This document shows positions 9,967 to 17,451 of a stretch of DNA of 64,000 nt, piece after piece. The position numbers were made by a program, and so were the translations under genes. The notes under the pieces are model-generated. The model was not told where the DNA came from. It saw only the letters and a list, made by a program, of their open reading frames with translations, and did not search any database. Source of the stretch: Streptomyces antimycoticus. GTDB taxonomy: Bacteria > Actinomycetota > Actinomycetes > Streptomycetales > Streptomycetaceae. The first letter of the stretch is position 1. Each line of letters opens with the position of its first letter. Location: NCBI RefSeq assembly GCF_005405925.1, contig NZ_BJHV01000001.1, forward strand, positions 10,354,001 through 10,418,000, in the 5' to 3' direction.

Positions 9967-11412
9967 ATGTCTCCAGCCCGCACGGCCTACGCCCCACCCC
10001 GCGGACGGCCCGGACGGTGCGCCGCTCTCGGAGTACGGTCGCTCGTGGGCGCCTGTGCGCTCGTCGTCGCATCGGTCGCGGCGGTGCCCGCGGCCGGTGC
10101 GGAGGGGACACCGGGCGGCCGCTGCCCCGGATCCGCCCTGCCGCACGTACCGGGTGCGGCCCACCAACAGGCCGACTGCCTGGACGAGTTGACCACAGCC
10201 GGAACGGTGGTCTCGGGCCACACCGATCCGGCCGACTTCGCGGGACTCACCCCCAAGGATCTGCCCACACCGAGCGGCGTTCCCGGGCTCCAGATCGACG
10301 GCTACTTCCCCGACACCTCGACCACCAACACCAACCACGGCTGGAACCACGACGCGCAGTTCGTCATCCGGCTGCCCGACCACTGGAACGGCGGTCTGGT
10401 GGTATCCGGTACACCGGCCAACCGCGAGCAGTACGCCAACGACCGCGCGATCTCCGACTGGGTGCTCTCCCGCGGCTACGCCTTCGCCGCCACCGACAAG
10501 GGCAACACCGGCCCCGCCTTCTACCGCGACGGCCGCAGGCCCGGTGACGCCGTCGCCGAGTGGAACAAGCGCGTCACCCAGCTCACCCGCGCCGCCCGGG
10601 CCGTCGTCACCCAGCGGTATCACCGGCCGCCCGTCCGCACCCTCGCCACCGGCCTGTCCAACGGCGGCTACCTGGTGCGCTGGCAGCTGGAGAACCACCC
10701 CGAGCTGTACGACGGGGGAGTGGACTGGGAGGGCACTCTGTGGCGCTCCGACGGCCCCAACCCGCTCACCTTCCTGCCGCCCGCGCTGCGCGCATACCCG
10801 GTGTACGCCGCCGGCGGGGCCGGAGCCGAGGACGCCTGGAAGACCATGCGCAAGGCCGGCTACCCGGCGGGCTCGGAGTTTCTGTGGCCCTACCACCACC
10901 AGGTCTACTGGGACCTGACCCAGCGCATCTACCGCGAGGAAGCCGACCCGGACTTCGACGGGGCGACCGAGGCGGGCACTCCCTACTGCGCCCCGGGCAC
11001 CCCCGGCTGTGACGCCGACTACGACTACGCCACCCGGCCGCCCGCGGTCCACCGTGCCGTCGACCGCATCGCACTGACCGGACGCATCGGCAAACCGCTG
11101 ATCACCCTGCACGGCACGCTCGACGCGCTGCTGCCCATCAGCAAGGACTCGGACGTCTACGCCCGCATGGTGCACCGGGCCGGCCGGGGTGCGCTGCTGC
11201 GCTACTACCGTATCGAGGACGGCACCCACGTCGACTCCCTCGTCGACGCCCACCCCGACAAGCTCCGCCCGATCGTCCCCTGCCACCGCTCCGCCTTCGC
11301 GGCACTGGAACAGTGGCTGACCGGAAAGGGCCGCCCCCCGGCGGACCACACCGTTCAGCGCCCGGCCGACGCGGATCCCGCGACACTGCTCACGAGCTGC
11401 CCGCTGGACTAG
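9967..11412 (+). CDS. Secreted tannase/feruloyl-esterase-like alpha/beta hydrolase
   Basis: The protein has 481 residues and begins with a long signal peptide ending near PAAGA. The nucleophile elbow is GLSNGGY with Ser231. A C-terminal acid/His pair is suggested by HGTLDALLP and DGTHVDSL. Cysteine pairs, such as those around PYCAPGTPGC, fit an extracellular enzyme. The start is well supported by GGAGGAG seven bases upstream. The sequence pattern (DHWNGGLVV, ATDKGNTG, GGVDWEGTL) is that of Streptomyces proteins usually filed as tannase/feruloyl-esterase-like hydrolases. The substrate is not known. It may work beside the preceding esterase on plant-derived esters, but the 190-base gap suggests a separate promoter. 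Confidence 0.65.
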   Translation: MSPARTAYAPPRGRPGRCAALGVRSLVGACALVVASVAAVPAAGAEGTPGGRCPGSALPHVPGAAHQQADCLDELTTAGTVVSGHTDPADFAGLTPKDLPTPSGVPGLQIDGYFPDTSTTNTNHGWNHDAQFVIRLPDHWNGGLVVSGTPANREQYANDRAISDWVLSRGYAFAATDKGNTGPAFYRDGRRPGDAVAEWNKRVTQLTRAARAVVTQRYHRPPVRTLATGLSNGGYLVRWQLENHPELYDGGVDWEGTLWRSDGPNPLTFLPPALRAYPVYAAGGAGAEDAWKTMRKAGYPAGSEFLWPYHHQVYWDLTQRIYREEADPDFDGATEAGTPYCAPGTPGCDADYDYATRPPAVHRAVDRIALTGRIGKPLITLHGTLDALLPISKDSDVYARMVHRAGRGALLRYYRIEDGTHVDSLVDAHPDKLRPIVPCHRSAFAALEQWLTGKGRPPADHTVQRPADADPATLLTSCPLD

Positions 11413-11551
11413 CGGAGGCGGCGGTGCCTGTCAGCCGAACCAGGTGGCCTTGAGTACCACGATGCGCTCGCCGCGTACGTCGGTGAGCATGAGATGCCCC
11501 CGCTGCCGGCCCTCGACCGGCAGCGGCTCCGGCCCCGGTTCATCGGGCCCG

Positions 11552-12709
11552 TCAGCTGCGGAACGGCCCCGTCACCTCATAGGTGATACCGCCTGACGAA
11601 CTGCCGCTGGTGCCGCGCTGGCTGGAGAAGTACAGCCGCCTGCCGTCCGGGGAGAACGCCGGGCCGGTGATCTCCGAGCCCGACTGGCCGTCGATGCGCA
11701 GGAACGGGGCCACCACGTCGTCCGGGGTGATGACACAGATCTCCATGTTCCCGCCGTCCTCGGCCACGAACAGATCGCCGGAGGAGGCCCCGGTCACGTT
11801 GTCCACACCGGTCAGCGGGGCCGTGCCGCCGGTCACCAGCGAATCGTCATAGGCCAGTTCGATCTTCTGGGCGGCCGCGTCGTACTGCCACACCCGGTTG
11901 TCGCCCTTGGTGGTGAACCAGCAGGTGTCGTTCGCGTAGTAGCACCCTTCGCCACCGTTGAACCGCTTGGCCCCGGCCACCTGGTTGCGGGTGGCGGTGG
12001 CGCCGGTCGGATCCGGTACCGCCGCCCAGGTGACGGGGCCACTGGTTCCGGATCCGGCGACCATGACCTCCAGCCTGCCGGAGGAGAGGTCACCCCACGT
12101 CGCCGGCGTGAAACGGTAGAAGCAGCCGTCCGTGACGTCCTCGGTCATATAGACGGTCCGGCGGTCGGGATCGGCCGCCGCCGCCTCGTGCTTGAAGCGC
12201 CCCATCGCGTCGCGCCGCACCGCGGCCTTCACACCCCATGGGTCGGTCTCGTACACGTAGCCGCGGTCGACCTCCTCACAGGACAGCCAGGTGTTCCACG
12301 GGGTCTTGCCTCCCGCGCAGTTCTGCCGGGTGCCGGAGAGGACGCGGTAGGCGCCGGTGACCGTCCCGGTCGAGGAGAACCTCACCGCGCTCGCCCCGCC
12401 CGACGGGTTGATCTCCGAGTTGGAGACATAGATCCAGCCACTGCCGTCGGCGTAACAGGCCCCGCCGTCCGGGGCGTCGTGCCAGGTGTACGAGGTGCCG
12501 GCGACCGTCTTCCGCGAACGGGCGACAACCCGGCTGGTGAAGCCGGCGGGAAGCCGTACGCCGTTGGCGTCCGGCGAACCGAGTGCCCCGTACGGGCCGG
12601 CGCCCGGCTGCGCCGGTGCGGCGTGCGCGGCGCCGCGCCACAAGGTTCCGCCGAAAGCTGCCGAGGAGCCGCCGATGACGGCGGAACGCAGGAGGGTGCG
12701 ACGTTTCAC
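11552..12709 (-). CDS. Tat-exported PhoX-family (DUF839) protein
   Basis: The protein has 385 residues and starts with MKRRTLLRSAVIGG, a twin-arginine signal whose processing site is probably near AHAAPAQ. The body shows repeated beta-propeller strands with the PhoX/DUF839 hallmarks YADGSGWIYVSNSE, CAGGKTPWNTWLSCEE, ETDPWG, AAADPDRRTVYMTED and FNGGEGCYY. The conserved Glu and Asp residues in these segments are those expected to bind Ca/Fe cofactors in PhoX phosphatases. It is shorter than Pseudomonas-type PhoX, so phosphatase activity is plausible but not proven. I saw no clear PhoP direct repeats in the 250 bases upstream. It is divergent from the CHAT operon that follows. Confidence 0.75.
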   Translation of the reverse strand: MKRRTLLRSAVIGGSSAAFGGTLWRGAAHAAPAQPGAGPYGALGSPDANGVRLPAGFTSRVVARSRKTVAGTSYTWHDAPDGGACYADGSGWIYVSNSEINPSGGASAVRFSSTGTVTGAYRVLSGTRQNCAGGKTPWNTWLSCEEVDRGYVYETDPWGVKAAVRRDAMGRFKHEAAAADPDRRTVYMTEDVTDGCFYRFTPATWGDLSSGRLEVMVAGSGTSGPVTWAAVPDPTGATATRNQVAGAKRFNGGEGCYYANDTCWFTTKGDNRVWQYDAAAQKIELAYDDSLVTGGTAPLTGVDNVTGASSGDLFVAEDGGNMEICVITPDDVVAPFLRIDGQSGSEITGPAFSPDGRRLYFSSQRGTSGSSSGGITYEVTGPFRS

Positions 12710-12964
12710 TCTCGCTCCAAGGAGTGTCGTGACCGTTCCCCGCCGCCGACCGACGGCGGGGTCCCACGGTCAGGGACTCTAGCCAGCCGGCCAGTAGGCG
12801 GAATTGACGGGATTTGGACAACATATGACGCGGGCGTGGCGTGTCGGGAGGGCAGTGGCGGCGGCTCGTGCGTGGACGCGCCCCGTACCGGCGGCCGTCG
12901 CTTGAATATGGCTCTGTCCGCGGTTCCGTGAATCCCCGGGTCATGGCACGGGCATGATGGCCCG

Positions 12965-13309
12965 GTGCGGGAAGAACTGATTGTGCGGTTACGCGGGGCC
13001 TGGCAGCAGACCGGACCACCCGACAGTGAGCTGGTCGGTACCGCTCTGGCGCCGTTCGGCGCGGACCTCGTCGGAGTGATGGCGGTTGCCCCGGGCGACC
13101 TGCGCATGCTGATCGTGGTGCCGGAGACGGCCGACCTGATCGCCGTCGGCTCGGCGGTGGCGGGCGTGCTGGCACTGCCGTCGCCTCGGATCACCTTCGA
13201 GCGCGAGATCTCCGAGGTCCGGGGGATCGCCGGGCGCGGATACTCCTGCTCCTGCGGTGGGGTCGACGGCGATCACACCGCGGAGTGCCCGAGAGCGGCC
13301 GGCACATGA
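12965..13309 (+). CDS. Small protein of unknown function with C-terminal CxC-x6-H-x3-C cluster; TTA codon 9
   Basis: This is the first gene of the CHAT unit: 114 residues starting with GTG. Residues 1-90 look like a compact alpha/beta fold with strands VGVMAV and LRMLIVVPE. The last 20 residues hold Cys-Ser-Cys, six residues, His, three residues, Cys, a spacing compatible with a small zinc knuckle. I do not recognise a named family. Codon 9 (12989-12991) is TTA, so translation is expected to require bldA tRNA. The stop codon overlaps the next gene's ATG in an ATGA junction, so the two are probably translationally coupled. Being first in an operon with a membrane protein and a CHAT protease, it could be a sensor, adaptor or protease substrate; this is inference. 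Confidence 0.65.
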   Translation: MREELIVRLRGAWQQTGPPDSELVGTALAPFGADLVGVMAVAPGDLRMLIVVPETADLIAVGSAVAGVLALPSPRITFEREISEVRGIAGRGYSCSCGGVDGDHTAECPRAAGT

Positions 13310-14151
13310 GCTGGCGGCCACCCGTCCCGATGGGCTACCTGGACAGCATCCAGGCGGTCGGCGGGTTCGCCGCCCCGCTGCTCGCCGGAGGAAGCTTCAC
13401 GCTCGCGGTGGTGGCGCTGCAGTCGGCCCCGGGCCCCGCGGGCGTCAGCCGGTGGCCGAACGCCTCCCTGGCTCTGTTCGTCCTGTCCGGTCTGCTGCAG
13501 ATCGCAACCATTCAGGCAACGGCATGGTCACGACGTTATATGTGTACCCCGGGCGACCTTCTGGAATGGTTTCCCGGCGAGGAGACCGACGGGACTCCCA
13601 GCCCGTTCCTGATCGGTATGCAGGAGAGCCATCTGCGGCAGGCCCAGCGCTGGGCGAACATGGCACGCGGCTTCTACCATGCGGGGATCATCGCGCTGCT
13701 CGCCGGGCTGCTCGTCATCTGCGTGCCACGAGGACAGCCGACCGGCGGCCGCTGGACGGTCCTCGCCGTCTGTGCGGCCGGCATCGTGGGGGAACTCGCC
13801 TGGCTGGTCAGGGCCACCTTTCTCGATCGCGCGATCCGCCGCGATGCCTGGCTCGGCATGGCCGTCCTGCTCGCCATCCTGGTATCGGTGTCCGCGCCCG
13901 GCATCTGGCATGGCCGGCCGGTACGTATCGGGGGCGCCGCCTGCCTCCTGCTGTGCCTTCTGCCGCTCATCCTGCGCCGATCGGTCACCTCGGCCTCGAT
14001 CACCACGGCGCTGAGCCTGAGTCTCGGTGTGATCGCCCTGTTCTTCCGTGTACCTCAGCCGCTCGTCGTGATAGCGCTGGTGCCGGCGTTCTTTCTCGGA
14101 GCCCACACGTTCGTGGACCTCACCCGCCGTCAGCGCGCTGTGAGCGGGTGA
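13306..14151 (+). CDS. Polytopic membrane protein of the CHAT operon
   Basis: The protein has 281 residues. The ATG at 13306 overlaps the stop of the upstream gene (ATGA); an in-frame GTG seven codons earlier is less attractive. About eight hydrophobic segments are visible, including GGFAAPLLAGGSFTLAVVAL, ASLALFVLSGLLQIATIQ, AGIIALLAGLLVICV, VLAVCAAGIVGELAWLV, AWLGMAVLLAILVSV, GAACLLLCLLPLIL, TALSLSLGVIALFF and LVVIALVPAFFLGAHTF. Between the second and third lies a soluble loop of about 60 residues with GDLLEWFPGEE. I do not recognise a family. It is encoded between the small Cys/His protein and the CHAT protease with almost no gaps, so it likely places that system at the membrane or is a target of the protease. 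Confidence 0.7.
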   Translation: MSWRPPVPMGYLDSIQAVGGFAAPLLAGGSFTLAVVALQSAPGPAGVSRWPNASLALFVLSGLLQIATIQATAWSRRYMCTPGDLLEWFPGEETDGTPSPFLIGMQESHLRQAQRWANMARGFYHAGIIALLAGLLVICVPRGQPTGGRWTVLAVCAAGIVGELAWLVRATFLDRAIRRDAWLGMAVLLAILVSVSAPGIWHGRPVRIGGAACLLLCLLPLILRRSVTSASITTALSLSLGVIALFFRVPQPLVVIALVPAFFLGAHTFVDLTRRQRAVSG

Positions 14152-14175
14152 CCAGACGCCACCGGAGACGAACTG

Positions 14176-17100
14176 ATGGACACTCACGCATTACAGGAAC
14201 TCATCGCCTGCATCAATCGAGTGCACGAGACCGACGACGTCGGGCTCACCTTCGCGGAGGAGATGACCAGGCCCCTCTCGGATGCCTGGCAGAGCTGGGA
14301 CGACGCGGACACCGAGGCGTCCCAGGTGCTGGGTGTCTTCCTCTTCTACCGCTATCTTGCGGCGCACGACCGAACCGACATGCTCATGGCCATCCGGACG
14401 CTCACCCCCTGCCTCCTGTACGCGGACATCGCCCTGCCGCCCGACATGCTCCCCTTCCTCGCCGACTACGGCGTCTGCGAGGCGGAACGGCTGCGCGAGG
14501 ACGCCCGCGGCTCACCCGATCCCGCACGTGCCGAGCGTGCGGCGTTCGCCTGGCAACGCATCGTCATGGCGACCGAGGACGGCCATCCGCAGCGCGAGGA
14601 GCGCGAGCGGTCCCTGCGGCGGGCGAGGCGACTGCTGGCCGCCCGGCGCGGCGACACCGCCTACCTCGACCAGGCCGTCGCCGCGGCACGCGCGGGTCTT
14701 GTCCCGCAGGGCCGCCGGGACCGCCTCGCCACCTGTCATGAGCTCCTCCTGGCGCTGGAAGAACGCTACGAGGCGACCGGGAACGCGGACGATCACGAGG
14801 CCGCGCTGCGGTGCGCGGAGGAGCTGGCCGTATACGCACATACCTCAGCGCGCGATGCCATCGGATGTTCCCTCCTCTTCTCCTTCGGCGAGAAGCTCTT
14901 TCAGCGGTACCTGCGCGATCCCAACACCACGGATCTGCGCCGCGCCATTGGCTTCCTGCGGGACTCGGTCGAGTTTCCCGGCCCGCACCTGCCGACCCGG
15001 CTGCTGGTCCTGTCACGCGCCCTCAGCATCTGGTCCGCTGCCGCCCGGGACCCCGGCATCGTGACCGAGGCGATCGCCCGGGCCGAGCAGGCCGAGGAGC
15101 TGGTCCCGCGGAACCACCAGGACTACCCGCTCATCAAGTGGCAGATCGCCTCGCTGTACTTCGGGCGCTACCGCACGACACACTCCGGCGACGACCTCGA
15201 CCGGGCCGCGGCAGCGATCCTCGAGGCCACCTTGTGCCTGACCCGTGAGCTGCAGATCACCGCTCTCCAGTCCGACATCGCATTCGCCCAGTACGAGCGC
15301 ACGGAGGACAGCGAGCACCTCTTCACAGTCCTCGCCCTGAGGAAACGCGTACTGCGCAAACTCCCCGAAGATGACGACCTCTCCCGGGCCGACGCCCTGT
15401 ACTCGCTCAGTCAGGCCCAGATGCACTGGTACCGGCGGACGGGCTCGCTCGGGGACCTGGACAACGCGGTCGACAACGGCCGCGCCGCCCTTGACCTCGT
15501 GGCCGCGACCGACGCGCGTCGTCGCCCGGATTTCCTGTGCGGGCTCGGCAAAGTCCACATGACGCGCTTCGCCCTGCGCGGTGAGCGAGATGCCCTGCCC
15601 GAGGCGATCGACCGGTTTCGGGAAGCCGTCACCGACGCCCCCGACCGCTACCTGCCGCTTGCGCTGCTCGCCGCCGCCCTCGGGTACCGGTACGACCTGA
15701 CACGGGACATCACCGACCTCGACGAGTCCATCGCCGCGGGCGAACGCGCCTTGGGGCTCGCCCCCGCACCACAGCGGGCGGGCATCCTGCTCGATCTCAG
15801 CGGCGCCCGCCGACTGCGCTTCGGCGGCACCGGCGACGCCACCGATCTCGACCACGCCAGGGCGGCGATCGCCGAGGCGCTCGCCCTCCCCGCTCTCTCG
15901 GCCAGATACCGGATGCGGATCAGTCTGGAGCAGACCGAGCTGGCGTCGCTCTCCACGGTGAATACCGCGGAGCGGCTGTCGGCCTTCGAGGCAGCCGTCG
16001 AGTTGCTGTCCGAGGTCGGCCTGAGCAGCCCCCACCACGAGGACCGCGAGTTCATGTTGTCGGTCCACGCCGGTCTGGGTGCGAAGGCAGCCGACGCCGC
16101 GGTGGCGGCCAACCGCCCTGATCGGGCCCTGGAACTCCTGGAAAAAGCGCGCGGCATCCTCGCCGACACCGCGCCGACGCCGGGATGGCGCGGCAATCGG
16201 GCCACCACCGCCCGCCACCTGTGCCGTAACGCCACCCGTGGCCCGATCGTCACCGTCAGCGCGATCGAGACCGGTGGTCTGGCGTTGCTCGTCACTCCGT
16301 CGGGTGTCCACCCCGTCGCCCTGCCCGGCCTCAGGCTCCACAAGGCCAGGGCCCGGCACAAAGCCCTCGAGGAGGCCCTCGCCTCCGGCGCGTGTGAGGA
16401 CGTCCTCGACGTCCTCACCTGGCTCTGGCACACGGCCGCCCGCCCCGTGCTGGAGGTGCTGAAGGCCACCGGGTGGCAGGGCACCCGCCTCTGGTGGTGC
16501 CCGGTGGGCGTGATGTCCCTCTTCCCCCTGCACGCCGCGGGCGACGGTCACGACGGCGTCATGGACCGAGCGGTGTCCTCGTATCTGCCCACCGTCCGGG
16601 CCCTGCCCGCCGAGCGTCGGCGCCCCACTTCCCCGGGCAGAGCCCTTGTGGTGGCGATGAGCAGAACTTCCGGCCAGGCGTCGCTGCCGGGTGCCGCATC
16701 CGAGGCGAACAGCCTCTCCCGCCTGCTCTCGGCCACCGTCCTGCACAACGAGCAAGCCACCCGCGAGGCCGTCCTGACGGCCCTGCCCAGTACCCGGATC
16801 ATCCATTTCGCCTGCCATGCGCAAGCCGACACCCGCGAACCCACCCGCAGCCGCCTGTTCCTGCACGACCAGCCGCTCACCCCGAGAGATCTGCCGTTCG
16901 GTCTGGACGCCGACCTCGCCTACCTGTCAGCCTGCGCCACCAGCGATGTCATGTTCCTGGGCGCCGACGAAGCCATGCACATCACCGGCGCCTTCCACCT
17001 GGCGGGCTTCCGTCATGTCATCGGCACCCACTGGCGCATCGACGACCTGGCGGCGGCCGACATCGCCGACCACTTCTACACGGTCATCGCGGCTCATGGC

Positions 17101-17205
17101 CCCGACCATGCCGCCCAAGCCCTGCACACAGCCACCGCGGAACTCCGTCGCGCCCACCCCGACAGGCCCGACCTCTGGGCCTCCCACCTCCATGTGGGCC
17201 CCTGA
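14176..17205 (+). CDS. TPR-CHAT domain protease; TTA codon 6
   Basis: This 1009-residue protein has a long alpha-helical region (about residues 60-660) built of TPR-like repeats such as those around DQAVAAARAGL, EAIARAEQAEEL and DLDESIAAGERAL. A C-terminal CHAT domain (about 720-1009) follows. The caspase-like dyad is intact: His881 in IIHFACHA and Cys920 in YLSACAT. CHAT proteins are caspase-superfamily cysteine proteases, and several act in bacterial immunity or regulated proteolysis with TPR domains as sensors; that is family knowledge. The ATG has GGAG nearby and the gene begins 24 bases after the membrane-protein gene. Codon 6 (14191-14193) is TTA, implying bldA-dependent translation. 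It is probably cytoplasmic and recruited to the membrane by its neighbour. Confidence 0.85.
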   Translation: MDTHALQELIACINRVHETDDVGLTFAEEMTRPLSDAWQSWDDADTEASQVLGVFLFYRYLAAHDRTDMLMAIRTLTPCLLYADIALPPDMLPFLADYGVCEAERLREDARGSPDPARAERAAFAWQRIVMATEDGHPQREERERSLRRARRLLAARRGDTAYLDQAVAAARAGLVPQGRRDRLATCHELLLALEERYEATGNADDHEAALRCAEELAVYAHTSARDAIGCSLLFSFGEKLFQRYLRDPNTTDLRRAIGFLRDSVEFPGPHLPTRLLVLSRALSIWSAAARDPGIVTEAIARAEQAEELVPRNHQDYPLIKWQIASLYFGRYRTTHSGDDLDRAAAAILEATLCLTRELQITALQSDIAFAQYERTEDSEHLFTVLALRKRVLRKLPEDDDLSRADALYSLSQAQMHWYRRTGSLGDLDNAVDNGRAALDLVAATDARRRPDFLCGLGKVHMTRFALRGERDALPEAIDRFREAVTDAPDRYLPLALLAAALGYRYDLTRDITDLDESIAAGERALGLAPAPQRAGILLDLSGARRLRFGGTGDATDLDHARAAIAEALALPALSARYRMRISLEQTELASLSTVNTAERLSAFEAAVELLSEVGLSSPHHEDREFMLSVHAGLGAKAADAAVAANRPDRALELLEKARGILADTAPTPGWRGNRATTARHLCRNATRGPIVTVSAIETGGLALLVTPSGVHPVALPGLRLHKARARHKALEEALASGACEDVLDVLTWLWHTAARPVLEVLKATGWQGTRLWWCPVGVMSLFPLHAAGDGHDGVMDRAVSSYLPTVRALPAERRRPTSPGRALVVAMSRTSGQASLPGAASEANSLSRLLSATVLHNEQATREAVLTALPSTRIIHFACHAQADTREPTRSRLFLHDQPLTPRDLPFGLDADLAYLSACATSDVMFLGADEAMHITGAFHLAGFRHVIGTHWRIDDLAAADIADHFYTVIAAHGPDHAAQALHTATAELRRAHPDRPDLWASHLHVGP

Positions 17206-17451
17206 CACCGGACCGGGTCCGACACTGAGCGAGCGCGGCACCGCGCGGGGCGGGCGGCGCGCCGTCACGACCCCGCGAGAGGGCTATACATCGGTTGGCT
17301 GATGTTCTCCATCGCTTCGCAGTCGCTGTGCGGTCCAACTCACCTGCGAATATGGGCTCTTCGGGATTCTGATACGTCGGATGTCTTCCCCTGAAGCTCA
17401 TACGGCCTGCACCATGCCGGTAGTTCACAACCGTCCATGGGAGGCACATAC

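Noticed and set aside
15013..16866. A 617-codon minus-strand frame inside the CHAT gene
   Set aside because: Composition is that of an antisense shadow; the plus strand has a complete TPR-CHAT protein with catalytic residues.
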